A stretch of DNA of 64,000 nt. It comes from PALSA-188 sp050746185 (lineage in GTDB: Bacteria > Acidobacteriota > Terriglobia > Terriglobales > Acidobacteriaceae). The notes under the pieces were generated by a model. The model was not told where the DNA came from, made no database searches, and worked only from the letters and a program-made list of their open reading frames with translations. Positions 35,212 through 43,286 of the stretch are shown here, one piece after another. Position numbers and translations under genes: made by a program. The stretch lies in contig JBOGLA010000031.1 in assembly GCA_050746185.1 (NCBI GenBank), positions 84,866 to 148,865 on the forward strand, in the 5' to 3' direction. Each line of letters begins with the position of its first letter. Position 1 is the first letter of the stretch.

Positions 35212-35877
35212 CTAGTTCGAGCCCTTCTTATCGGGAAACACGAACGCGAGCTTCACTTGTTGCACCGAACTACTTGTATAGTCCAACGATCCGCCCAAAG
35301 TTACGAGATGTATCGGTATGCTCAGGCCGCCGTTGTAATCTTTTGCAATGGAGAACCCTAGAGTCACCGTGAATTGTTTCAACTCAAGCGACCCCGGACT
35401 GTCGCCGTTTTCTGCTTCCCCTTTTATCTGTTTCGCTGCAGCCTCTATTGCCTTGCTGAGTTCGTCTGACAAGGTTGCTTGGTCAAGAGCATGAACAGCG
35501 TGGGGCGTATACTGAAAATCGACCTCATTAGTCTTTTGCTTATCGTGCGTGTATCCAGCCTTGAAGATCAGAAAATTTACGCTGGGGCCTCCTTTGGTTT
35601 CGGCGACGGTTTTGAAATCGAAATCCGCTGTCGCAAGCGGCGGCAATGCGGGTTTTTCACCCTGCGTATCTGGCCTGCTGTTGTAGGCATTAACTACCAT
35701 CTCTACTGCCTTCACGACGCTCACCAGGGGTATCGTGGTTGACGTTTCCGGCTTCTTATTATTCTTTTGAGACGTTTTTGGCGCCAGCTTACTTTGCCAT
35801 TTCTGGGCAGGATTCGGCTGTGCTGCGCTGGCGTAAGAGAACGAAAATACGATAACTAGAAAGATATATTTCAGCAT
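35212..35877 (-). CDS. Secreted protein with trypco2-like domain
   Basis: 221 residues from ATG 35,877, with a signal peptide (YIFLVIVFSFSYASAAQ). An in-frame GTG at 35,892 is also possible. The mature part holds VVKAVEMVVNAYNS, LATADFDFKTVAETKGGPSV, then NFLIFKAGYTHDKQKT, a helix followed by beta strands resembling the trypsin-co-occurring domain. That domain is best known beside stress or conflict-type proteases. A second beta-rich region follows (SLELKQFTVTLGFSIAKDYN, GGLSIPIHLVTLGGSL). No trypsin is nearby. Likely first gene of the minus-strand lipid operon. Confidence 0.55.
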   Translation of the reverse strand: MLKYIFLVIVFSFSYASAAQPNPAQKWQSKLAPKTSQKNNKKPETSTTIPLVSVVKAVEMVVNAYNSRPDTQGEKPALPPLATADFDFKTVAETKGGPSVNFLIFKAGYTHDKQKTNEVDFQYTPHAVHALDQATLSDELSKAIEAAAKQIKGEAENGDSPGSLELKQFTVTLGFSIAKDYNGGLSIPIHLVTLGGSLDYTSSSVQQVKLAFVFPDKKGSN

Positions 35878-36097
35878 TTCAGGCCTTCTCACTGCCGCTT
35901 AACTGGACGGCTACCGGTCCATAGGCCGGCAGTATGACCGCGAGCTTCTTCCCCGTCATCCCCTGAACGGGTGAAATTCATATGAAATTCATTGAAGAGT
36001 CGCCCCACTTCGGCTAGGATTGGCTTCTCTTCCCCGCGCAACACCAAGCTTTTGGGCCCCGTTCGACCATTTATCTCATTGCTCCATTGGGAGTGCC

Positions 36098-37210
36098 ATG
36101 CTTCCAGGCCAGGACGAACTGTCGAGTCTTCTCGGAAATCTATACGACGCGGCGTCAGACGCCAGTCTCTGGGATTCCTTCCTGGAGCAGATCGTCCATG
36201 CGTCCGGGGCGCGATGCTCTGTGCTCGTGATGCACAACCCAGATCAAACTAAATATTCGATCTCAGGTTCGTGGGGCGTAGACCCGGAAGCGTCCGCCGC
36301 ATATCTGAAGTATTACGGTTCTGTGGACCTTTGGGCCCAACGCGGATTCTCCAAGCCTGCCGGATATTCATGCACTTCTGACGAACTATGTTCGCGAGGG
36401 GAAATCGAAGGCACCGAAATCTATAACGATTTCATGACGCCATATGGGATCGAACATGGAATGTTTAGCGTAGTCCAAAACAATTCCAGATCGTGGGCTT
36501 CGGTCAGTCTTTTTCGGGATGCGTCGCGACCCCGCTTCGAACTTGGCGATGTCGATCTCCTCGACTTTCTCGGTCCACACATGCAGCGAACCTTCAAACT
36601 GCATTTTCGATTCAGCGAACTAAAAGCTAGAGCAGAGGGCCTTGAAAAGGCATTCGATCTGCAACTCGGTGGGATGGTTTTCTTTGGGCAAGATGGGCGA
36701 ATTGTTTTTATGAACCGTGCCGCCTCCGACATGATAAGAGAGCACGATGGATTGCTGGCAATGCGGGACGGGCTGGCCGCGCAAAATCCAACAGAATCAG
36801 CGCATCTCACAAAAGCAATCCTCGAAGCGGTATCAACTGCGAACGGCAAAGGGCTCTCGGCCGGAGGCACGGTTTCCGTTTCGCGCCTTAAGCGGCCGCC
36901 GCTCCAAATTCAAATTAGCCCAATTCGCAGTTCGCAGCTAAACCTGTCGCAGCCGATTGCTGCTGTGGCATTTCTTCATGATCCATCGCAAGCACGGCGT
37001 CAGTCGTCGGAAGCGTTGCGGACGCTGTTTGGCTTGACCCCGGCGGAGTGCCGCGTCGCGTTGCTGCTTGGGGATGGACATACTCCCCAGGCCATCGCCG
37101 AAATGATAGGGGTAACCGGGAACACAGTTCATTCCCAAATGAAATGCATTTTCTCCAAGACTGGTGTGAAGCGGCAATCTGAATTAGTTCGGCTGCTGCT
37201 GACAAGCTAA
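36098..37210 (+). CDS. LuxR-type transcriptional regulator
   Basis: 370 residues from ATG 36,098, with TTGGGAG upstream; an earlier TTG at 36,020 is less likely. The C-terminal HTH is clear: FGLTPAECRVALLLGDGHTP, QAIAEMIGVTGNTVHSQMKC, IFSKTGVKRQSELVR. The N-terminal 190 residues look like a sensor domain (DASLWDSFLEQIVHASGARC), followed by a PAS-like part (GMVFFGQDGRIVFMNRAASD). The ligand is unknown. It is divergent from the desaturase-acyltransferase unit with a 220-bp gap, which makes it a natural candidate to regulate that operon. Confidence 0.85.
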   Translation: MLPGQDELSSLLGNLYDAASDASLWDSFLEQIVHASGARCSVLVMHNPDQTKYSISGSWGVDPEASAAYLKYYGSVDLWAQRGFSKPAGYSCTSDELCSRGEIEGTEIYNDFMTPYGIEHGMFSVVQNNSRSWASVSLFRDASRPRFELGDVDLLDFLGPHMQRTFKLHFRFSELKARAEGLEKAFDLQLGGMVFFGQDGRIVFMNRAASDMIREHDGLLAMRDGLAAQNPTESAHLTKAILEAVSTANGKGLSAGGTVSVSRLKRPPLQIQISPIRSSQLNLSQPIAAVAFLHDPSQARRQSSEALRTLFGLTPAECRVALLLGDGHTPQAIAEMIGVTGNTVHSQMKCIFSKTGVKRQSELVRLLLTS

Positions 37211-37352
37211 GATTCGTGGGCGAGAGTTTTTGCGCCCCATGCTTCGCGCACTTTGCGAAGTGTGGGAGTTGTCCAGGGGCGGACTGCGATTACCGTACCA
37301 CACGATTGCCTGCCTAAAATCTGTCCTCGCCTCAGGATGAAACCGGAACCGC

Positions 37353-37604
37353 TTAGGACTCATCCGGAAACTCTTTGGCTAATTCGCGGAGCACCTGCTC
37401 GCCCGGAACCGTCTTTACTTTTCCGGAGCGGACCTCATCCACGCGCAGCTTGATCTCATCCGCCCAGGCTTGTTCGACGCCTTCGTCCGCTGGGCCGTCG
37501 TCAAGACTGGCGATTAAGCGATCAATAAGGAGGCCGCGCTCCTGCTCCGAAAGGGTGAGCGCTCTCTCAAGGATTTCAGATACCTGCGGGGTCATCTGTG
37601 CCAT
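37353..37604 (-). CDS. Putative addiction-module antitoxin (orphan)
   Basis: 83 residues matching the unstable-antitoxin family often found before RelE/ParE toxins: ILERALTLSEQERGLLIDRL, IASLDDGPADEGVEQAWADE, IKLRVDEVRSGKVKTVPGEQ. Usually a RelE-type toxin follows on the same strand, but the 140 bp downstream contain no such frame, so this appears to be an orphan. It neighbours a broken groEL copy, suggesting a rearranged locus. Confidence 0.8.
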   Translation of the reverse strand: MAQMTPQVSEILERALTLSEQERGLLIDRLIASLDDGPADEGVEQAWADEIKLRVDEVRSGKVKTVPGEQVLRELAKEFPDES

Positions 37605-37651
37605 GACAAACCTCCATCCTCATTCTATAGCTCGGTCGGAAGTTATCAAAT

Positions 37652-38178
37652 AAAAAAGCCCCGCTCTTGCGAGCGAGGCTCTTGATTCAGGTGAAAGCTG
37701 ATGGCTGATAGCTGACAGCTTCTTAGTACATGCCTTCCATGCCGCCGCCGCCGCCGTGTCCTCCGCCCATCGGAGCGTTCTTCTTCTCTTCTGGGATTTC
37801 GGACACCAGCGCTTCGGTGGTGAGCATCTGGGGTGATTAATGACGATGTGATCGATCCGGCATTTTGCAGCGCGCTGCGGACGACTTGGTTTGATAAATA
37901 ACGACCGGGTCCAACACGCCTGCAGGCTTTTAGTAATTAACGCCCAGGTCTTCGTATTCGCCGGTGAGGGCGTTGTATCCAAAGTTGTTGTCTTTGGAAT
38001 CGTTCACCTTTCCGAGAACGATTGCGCCTTCTTCGCCGGCATTCTCCTTGTTTTAATGACTAGGACTTGACGAATAATGCCCTGACGCAGCGGTTCTTGC
38101 AGGGCGCGCTTCACGATGTTGACGCCGATCTGCTCATCTCCCTCGAGCTTCAACTTGTCACCCATGACGACTACTGCT
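37652..38178 (-). pseudogene. Broken partial copy of groEL 3' region and its terminator
   Basis: Minus-strand copy of the last 120 or so codons of groEL plus the downstream AAAAAAGCCCCGCTCTTGCG hairpin, closely matching 40,837-41,273. The C-terminal Gly/Met tail and the region ending at CTTGTC are easily aligned. It is interrupted by short extra segments at about 37,831-37,856, 37,891-37,905, 37,928-37,942 and 38,048-38,084, which destroy the frame and bring stops. The rest of groEL is absent. Non-functional by any reading. Confidence 0.85.
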
Positions 38179-38364
38179 TGACAGTCGCGGAGACACGCTC
38201 GCTTTTTCAACACGTTTTGGGTGTTCAAATGTCACAGACGATGCGCAGGCTCAAATAGCAAAATAAAAGCGGTTCAAACCCGACCCTCTTTTGGGAAGCT
38301 GGCAGCGGCTTCATGTCTGGCTGAACAAACGGATATACAAGTCTCCACAGGAGAACTCCAACCC

Positions 38365-38823
38365 ATGAAGGGCACAAACATTATTTTAGCTATCGCCGCT
38401 TTTACATTTGCCGCCAGCGCGCAAACGCCCGGAGCTAAGACGGCATTGTCCCCTCTTAGCCCTGAGTTTTGTAAGGCCGCCATAAAATACTTAGTCGTTC
38501 TGGAGAATTTCGAATACTCAGCTATTCAAACTTCAATAGGGCACGCGGAGGAAAAGCTCGACTCCAGTAGAGAGGACGTGGAAGCTGCCGCCAGCGCCGA
38601 GCCATTGAGTTCCGAGAACTTGACACTCGTCGGCTTGGAAGAAACCGGCCTCGGGCATGTACTCAACGTCAAAATATATTACCTTTCGGAAGGAAAGGAG
38701 CGAGCGGACTTGGCAAAGGACGAGGCCTGCATTACAGCGTGGAGGCAAGCTCTACAGAAACAAGATTCTAAGGAGCCGGACGTCTGCAACGCCAAAGTCG
38801 AAGTGCGCGAAAAACAGAAGTAG
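38365..38823 (+). CDS. Small secreted hypothetical protein
   Basis: 152 residues from ATG 38,365, with AGGAGA upstream and a signal peptide (NIILAIAAFTFAASAQ). The mature part is helical and acidic (FCKAAIKYLVVLENFEYSAI, HAEEKLDSSREDVEAAASAE), with three Cys. No family recognised. It lies just after the groEL remnant. Confidence 0.65.
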   Translation: MKGTNIILAIAAFTFAASAQTPGAKTALSPLSPEFCKAAIKYLVVLENFEYSAIQTSIGHAEEKLDSSREDVEAAASAEPLSSENLTLVGLEETGLGHVLNVKIYYLSEGKERADLAKDEACITAWRQALQKQDSKEPDVCNAKVEVREKQK

Positions 38824-38932
38824 CGTCCTGGAGGCCCTTCCTAAATCGGGAGATCGCGTCCGGAGTGCTGCATTGCAGCGCGCCTAAAACCCTCCATCGC
38901 TTCGCTAAAGGATGGGTCACCTGCCGGAGTAT

Positions 38933-40366
38933 TCACTTGGCGAGCGAATGCCATAGGGACTTAAGGCCGCACTGGATACTTTCCCAGTTGCCGAATATTC
39001 CGAGAATCGTTGCAATGGCTACGAAAAAGGTCAACCAAAAGAGTCGCGGCACGGAATATCGAAGTGACGTATCGACTCGGGCGGATGGTCTGATTCGGAC
39101 GCGAGCACTAAGTGCTCGGACACCCGGCTCATTTGGCGCTCTATCGCGGTTCAGGCCCTCACGCGAGGTCGCAAGAAAACTCTTTTGTCGTTGGTACTCC
39201 AAATTTAGGCGAGCCAATAACACGCGATCCAAATGCACGGCGGAACTGAGTTGTACTTCGCGAAAAAAGGACCCAGATAGTCTGCGCGAGAACCATGCGG
39301 CTAACCTGCGGTCCGCCATTTGCTTGAAGACTTGTCGCCTTAGCCTTCCCACAGCTTCTTCCGCGCGGTTCAGCACTTCGATAATAGCTAGGAACGGGAT
39401 AAGTTCCCCAATCGCGTTCGCAACAAGCATTTTCATTTCACTTCCAAGCTCCGGATCGCCCCAGACGATGAGACGGTGTGGATAGTCGCGACCATATGAG
39501 TCATTTGCAGGTAGAAAACTCGCAAGACGTGTATTCGTGAAGGACGCAAAACCCAGAAGGGCGAATCCGAATTGGCGGCCCCAAGCGGGGCTCCTTGCAA
39601 TTTCCTGCTCCGCAGCGTGAGCGCCGGAGATGTGGATCTCATCTAGTGCCACAAGATTGCGTGGACGCGAGGGCGTCGGAAAATAGCGAATCACAAAGTT
39701 CTGAGCTTTGGACCTAATCTCGTCCAGATACCCGGCGATTGCTCGCTCTCTTTCCGTCTCAGCAGGTTCCTCCGCCCGACCGAAGCTGCGATGCATCGGA
39801 ATCCAATGGTTGAGTGTTATCCGGCCCAAGTAGCGAGAGTTGTAAAGCCGTAAGAGACGTGAAGAAACTTCATCTGACAGCGCCACATGAAATGCCAATG
39901 CAGTTAGCGACGGCAATACTCTTCGAACTTCAACCGAGATGTGCTCTATCTCGACCGGAAGGTTTGGGAAAATTGCTACATCCCCAGGAAAAATGCGATG
40001 TTGCTCCCTTGCGATATAGCCAATGTGAGCCCAAGAGCTCCCTGTTAGCGCCTCGGAGTCCCCGAATATCTCCTGGCGCCAATCCTTCAAGGTATTCGGA
40101 AATCGCTTTCGTATCATTGTCTCCATTGATTTGAGATCCTCGAGGGAGTAAAGCTGCAATAGAGTAAAACCTCGCAACGTCACCATTGCCCCGGTCGGTA
40201 GTCTCGAATGCTCGAAGTCTCGATCCGACCAGTCTCGCTGATGTCGGCGCGTCTCTTGCAGATAAGCGACAACACCACCGTTGAAGGTTGGAAGCGATTC
40301 CGCGACAGAGAGAATCAGAGCCGACCACCCCTCGCGAGCTGTCTCCAGAAGATTTTTGTTGCGCAT
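38933..40366 (-). CDS. Hypothetical protein with C-terminal membrane anchor
   Basis: 477 residues with no named domain. Mostly helical, Arg-rich, with a single hydrophobic segment near the C-terminus (LFWLTFFVAIATILGIFG, about residues 443-462), so a tail-anchored cytoplasmic protein is likely. Conspicuous segments are FPGDVAIFPNLPVEIEHISV, IPMHRSFGRAEEPAETERER and LVALDEIHISGAHAAEQEIA. Codon use looks less GC-biased than neighbours, which hints at horizontal origin. No partner gene is evident. Confidence 0.65.
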   Translation of the reverse strand: MRNKNLLETAREGWSALILSVAESLPTFNGGVVAYLQETRRHQRDWSDRDFEHSRLPTGAMVTLRGFTLLQLYSLEDLKSMETMIRKRFPNTLKDWRQEIFGDSEALTGSSWAHIGYIAREQHRIFPGDVAIFPNLPVEIEHISVEVRRVLPSLTALAFHVALSDEVSSRLLRLYNSRYLGRITLNHWIPMHRSFGRAEEPAETERERAIAGYLDEIRSKAQNFVIRYFPTPSRPRNLVALDEIHISGAHAAEQEIARSPAWGRQFGFALLGFASFTNTRLASFLPANDSYGRDYPHRLIVWGDPELGSEMKMLVANAIGELIPFLAIIEVLNRAEEAVGRLRRQVFKQMADRRLAAWFSRRLSGSFFREVQLSSAVHLDRVLLARLNLEYQRQKSFLATSREGLNRDRAPNEPGVRALSARVRIRPSARVDTSLRYSVPRLFWLTFFVAIATILGIFGNWESIQCGLKSLWHSLAK

Positions 40367-40464
40367 ATTGACCAGTCACGGAGTGTTGTCGTACCGCGTT
40401 TAGTTCGATAGCAGTTTAGACCTTCCGCGCGGACCGACCAAAGGCGCTCTCGATATTCCAGGCC

Positions 40465-40495
40465 AAAAAAAAACCCGCTCTTGCGAGCGAGGTTT
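40465..40495 (-). terminator. Terminator after tRNA-like element
   Basis: On the minus strand CCTCGCTC-GCAA-GAGCGGG followed by nine T. It would end a transcript coming from the tRNA-like element upstream. A slightly mismatched stem (one bulge) distinguishes it from the groEL terminator of similar sequence. Confidence 0.7.
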
Positions 40496-40504
40496 CTTGG
40501 TCTT

Positions 40505-40524
40505 GTACTGAACGCTGTCCGTCA
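40505..40524 (-). repeat. Inverted copy of part of the tRNA-like element
   Basis: GTACTGAACGCTGTCCGTCA on the plus strand is the inverse of 40,632-40,651 with one difference that becomes a G-U pair in RNA. In a minus-strand transcript this trailer could pair over 20 nt with the D and anticodon arms of the tRNA-like element. Confidence 0.7.
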
Positions 40525-40581
40525 CTTAAAGAATAGCGCAATCACAAGCGATGTCAACGATGAAATTTGTCGAGTGACGTG

Positions 40582-40669
40582 CGGAGGGCAAGGGAGTTGA
40601 ACCCTAGTGGCTGGTAGGCCACTCGACTGTTTGACGGACAGCGTCCAGTACCCACTGGCAATACCCTCC
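40582..40669 (-). tRNA. tRNA-like element with long variable arm (8+4 acceptor domain)
   Basis: An 88-nt cloverleaf can be drawn on the minus strand. Acceptor GGAGGGTA pairs with TGCCCTCC (8 bp), then discriminator G, no encoded CCA. D-arm CCAGT-GGGT-ACTGG (5 bp, 4-nt loop), anticodon arm GCTGT-CCGTCAA-ACAGT. Variable arm AGTGGC-CTACCA-GCCACT, and T-arm AGGG-TTCAACT-CCCT (4 bp, canonical loop). An 8-bp acceptor, short D loop, long variable arm and G73 recall selenocysteine or allo-tRNAs. The anticodon by position is GTC, but position 33 is C rather than U, which argues against normal decoding. A decayed tRNA is the main alternative. Confidence 0.4.
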
Positions 40670-40782
40670 AAACGTTGTCCGCACACGGTACATCGTAGGT
40701 CATCCGAATCGCCTTAATCGATACCTGGACAGAAAAAACGCCGCGCTTTCCCGAACTGGGTCGGATGAATGTCAATTCCTAG

Positions 40783-40823
40783 CGGACAAAGCCTGCCCTG
40801 AGCGCAGTCGAAGGAAGTGTCCG
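40783..40823. repeat. Single GGACA..CCTGCCCTGAGC element
   Basis: CGGACAAAGCCTGCCCTGAG..GTGTCCG, matching the arms of the inverted pair at 29.7-29.8 kb. Lies between the tRNA-like element and the groEL terminator. Confidence 0.7.
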
Positions 40824-40836
40824 TGCCCCACAAATA

Positions 40837-40867
40837 AAAAAGCCCCGCTCTTGCGAGCGGGGCTTTT
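40837..40867 (-). terminator. Rho-independent terminator of groES-groEL
   Basis: Perfect stem AAAAGCCCCGCTC-TTGC-GAGCGGGGCTTTT about 40 bp beyond the groEL stop, with a T-run on the minus strand. A degenerate copy follows the groEL remnant at 37.65 kb. Confidence 0.9.
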
Positions 40868-40906
40868 GATCTAGCTGAAAGCTGACGGCTGATAGCTGAC
40901 AGCTTC

Positions 40907-42580
40907 CTAGTACATCCCTTCCATACCCCCGCCGCCACCGTGTCCTCCGCCCATCGGAGCTTTGTTCTTCTCTTCTGGGATTTCCGACACCAGCGCTTCG
41001 GTGGTGAGCATCAACGATGCGATGGATCCGGCATTTTGCAGCGCGGTGCGGACGACTTTCGTCGGGTCCAACACTCCCGCTTTTACCAGGTCTTCGTATT
41101 CGCCGGTGAGGGCGTTGAATCCAAAGTTGTTGTCTTTGGAGTCGTTGATTTTGCCCAGAACGATTGCGCCTTCTTCGCCGGCATTCTCGGCAATCTGGCG
41201 CAGCGGCTCCTGCAAGGCTTTCTTCACGATGTTCACGCCGATCTGTTCATCGCCTTCGAGCTTCAACTTGTCGAGAGCGTTGACGCAACGGCTCAGCGCA
41301 ACACCGCCGCCCGGGACGATGCCTTCTTCAACTGCTGCACGGGTTGCGTGCATGGCATCTTCAACGCGGGCTTTCTTCTCTTTCATTTCGGTTTCGGTCG
41401 CGGCGCCGACTTTAATGACGGCTACGCCACCGACCAGCTTCGCCAACCGCTCCTGCAACTTCTCGCGGTCGTAGTCGCTGGTGGTCTTGTCGATCTGTCC
41501 GCGAATTTCTTTCACGCGGCCCTGCACGTCTCCGGGCTTGCCTTTGCCTTCGACGATGGTGGTGTTGTCCTTGTCAATGGTGATCTTCTTGGCTTGTCCG
41601 AGATCGCCGACCTGAACGTTCTCGAGCTTAATGCCGAGGTCTTCAGTGATGGCCTTGCCGCCGGTGAGGGTGGCAATGTCCTGCAACATGGCCTTGCGGC
41701 GATCGCCGAAGCCAGGAGCCTTGACGGCCGCGACTTGTAGCGTGCCACGAAGTTTGTTGACGACGAGAGTTGCGAGCGCTTCGCCTTCAACATCCTCAGC
41801 AATGATGACCAGCGGCTTGCCGCCCTTGGCGATCTGTTCGAGCAGCGGGAGCAGGTCTTTCATCGAGCTGATTTTCTTTTCGTGGATCAGGATGTACGCG
41901 TTCTCAAGCGCGGTTTCCATGCGCTCAGGATCGGTGACGAAGTAAGGAGAGAGATATCCGCGGTCGAACTGCATTCCTTCGACGACTTCCAGCTGAGTCT
42001 CGAGCGTCTTGGACTCTTCCACGGTGATGACGCCATCCTTGCCAACCTTCTTCATGGCTTCAGCAATGATGTGCCCAATCGTCTCATCGTTGTTGGCGCT
42101 GATCGTGCCGACCTGGGCGATCATTTCGCCGGATACGGGTTTGGAGAGGCGGTCGATTTCGCCTTTGCCGCGCTCGCCGGTTTTCTTGTCAATGTCGCCG
42201 CAAACTACCGCGATGGCCTTTTCGATTCCGCGCTTCATCGCCATTGGATTCGCGCCGGCGGCGACCGTCTTTACGCCTTCACGATAAATGGCCTGAGCCA
42301 GAACGGTTGCGGTGGTGGTGCCGTCTCCAGCGACATCCGATGTCTTGGAGGCCACTTCACGCACCATCTGCGCGCCCATATTTTCCTGAGCATCGCGCAG
42401 TTCGATTTCTTTCGCTACGGTCACGCCGTCCTTGGTAATGGTCGGGGAACCGAATTTCTTTTCGATTACAACGTTGCGGCCTTTGGGGCCAAGGGTTACT
42501 TTCACAGCATCGGCGAGAAGATTGACGCCGCGCAGGATTGCCTGGCGGGATTCTTCTCCGTGCAGAATTTGCTTTGCCAT
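40907..42580 (-). CDS. groL: Chaperonin GroEL (60 kDa)
   Basis: 557-residue ATP-dependent chaperonin forming the double-ring folding chamber. Conserved parts: LGPKGRNVVIEKKFGSPTIT, DGVTVAKEIEL, SDVAGDGTTTATVLAQAIYR (ATP-binding GDGTTT with catalytic Asp), NDETIGHIIAEAMKKVGKDG, EGIVPGGGVALSR, and a C-terminal Gly/Met tail MGGGHGGGGGMEGMY. The full-length copy lies downstream of groES on the same strand, 148 bp apart, with its own terminator. A broken partial copy lies about 3 kb further on. Confidence 0.98.
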   Translation of the reverse strand: MAKQILHGEESRQAILRGVNLLADAVKVTLGPKGRNVVIEKKFGSPTITKDGVTVAKEIELRDAQENMGAQMVREVASKTSDVAGDGTTTATVLAQAIYREGVKTVAAGANPMAMKRGIEKAIAVVCGDIDKKTGERGKGEIDRLSKPVSGEMIAQVGTISANNDETIGHIIAEAMKKVGKDGVITVEESKTLETQLEVVEGMQFDRGYLSPYFVTDPERMETALENAYILIHEKKISSMKDLLPLLEQIAKGGKPLVIIAEDVEGEALATLVVNKLRGTLQVAAVKAPGFGDRRKAMLQDIATLTGGKAITEDLGIKLENVQVGDLGQAKKITIDKDNTTIVEGKGKPGDVQGRVKEIRGQIDKTTSDYDREKLQERLAKLVGGVAVIKVGAATETEMKEKKARVEDAMHATRAAVEEGIVPGGGVALSRCVNALDKLKLEGDEQIGVNIVKKALQEPLRQIAENAGEEGAIVLGKINDSKDNNFGFNALTGEYEDLVKAGVLDPTKVVRTALQNAGSIASLMLTTEALVSEIPEEKNKAPMGGGHGGGGGMEGMY

Positions 42581-42609
42581 TGTTTTCTTCTCCTATGAAG
42601 TCAAAATCT

Positions 42610-42705
42610 TTTAACCACTAAGGGCACGAAGGTTCACAAAGGAAATCCCTCAAAACCCAGTTCTTACTTCGTGTACCTTCGTGTCCTTTGTGGTTCAAGC
42701 GTTCC
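42610..42705. repeat. Inverted repeat in the groES-groEL spacer
   Basis: Arms AACCACTAAGGGCACGAAGG and CCTTCGTGTCCTTTGTGGTT are inverted copies about 45 bp apart, with further internal pairing. Such a long hairpin inside the operon could tune the groEL:groES transcript ratio through RNA stability. It resembles small interspersed palindromes found in many soil bacteria. Confidence 0.75.
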
Positions 42706-42728
42706 GGACAGCCGGTACACACGGAAAA

Positions 42729-43064
42729 CTATCTGCGTGAGCCGGCGGTCTCTTTCTTGGCCGCGGGTGCGCCGGTTACTACGCCGAGGACTTCTTCTTC
42801 GCGCATGATGATGTAATCTTCACCATCCAACTTGATCTCGGTGCCGGAATATTTGCCGAACAGAATGCGGTCGCCTTCTTTCACGACCAGAGGGAACACT
42901 TTGCCCTCGTCGTTGCTCTTGCCGCGTCCCACGGAGATAACTTCTCCCTCTTGTGGTTTGTCTTTTGCGCTGTCAGGGATGATAATGCCGCCGCGAGTCG
43001 TTCCTTCTTCCTCGGTGCGACGTACCAGTATGCGATCGTGCAGGGGAGTAAACTTAGTTGCCAT
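42729..43064 (-). CDS. groS: Co-chaperonin GroES (10 kDa)
   Basis: 111 residues, slightly longer than usual because of a C-terminal tail. TPLHDRILVRRTEEEGTTRG, then GIIIPDSAKDKPQEGEV, is the mobile-loop region that docks on GroEL, and KEGDRILFGKYSGTEIKLDG is the conserved dome/core part. First gene of the operon under the CIRCE-controlled promoter. Confidence 0.97.
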   Translation of the reverse strand: MATKFTPLHDRILVRRTEEEGTTRGGIIIPDSAKDKPQEGEVISVGRGKSNDEGKVFPLVVKEGDRILFGKYSGTEIKLDGEDYIIMREEEVLGVVTGAPAAKKETAGSRR

Positions 43065-43142
43065 ACTTTGCGTTTCCTTTCGTTGAATTCAGTTAGAATT
43101 TGGGTTGAATTGCAAAGGTAACCATTTTGACTAACACGCTTG

Positions 43143-43169
43143 TTAGCACTCAATGTTTGTGAGTGCTAA
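43143..43169 (-). promoter_or_regulatory. CIRCE operator for HrcA
   Basis: Perfect TTAGCACTC-N9-GAGTGCTAA inverted repeat, the HrcA-binding heat-shock operator, about 80 bp upstream of groES. Its outer end touches the promoter -10, so bound HrcA would block RNA polymerase. Confidence 0.97.
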
Positions 43170-43197
43170 TTATATGAATTTTGGGGTGGAATGTCAA
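43169..43197 (-). promoter_or_regulatory. Consensus housekeeping promoter of groES-groEL
   Basis: On the minus strand TTGACA, 17-nt spacer, TATAAT, an exact match to the sigma-70 consensus, immediately followed by CIRCE. Confidence 0.92.
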
Positions 43198-43286
43198 CAA
43201 GGATGGGATTTTAGTTATCTCAATGAGTATAGGCATGTTAGCTTGAATCTAACTGTGGTCTCACGGCTTTCCACAGGAGAAACGTC

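Noticed and set aside
38270..38290. tRNA T-loop-like GCGGTTCAAACCCG
   Set aside because: No matching acceptor, D or anticodon arms upstream; a chance match.
40940..41740. Long plus-strand open frame (about 266 codons) and another at 41,882-42,598
   Set aside because: They lie exactly antisense to groEL, whose protein is fully conserved; antisense frames arise from its codon bias.
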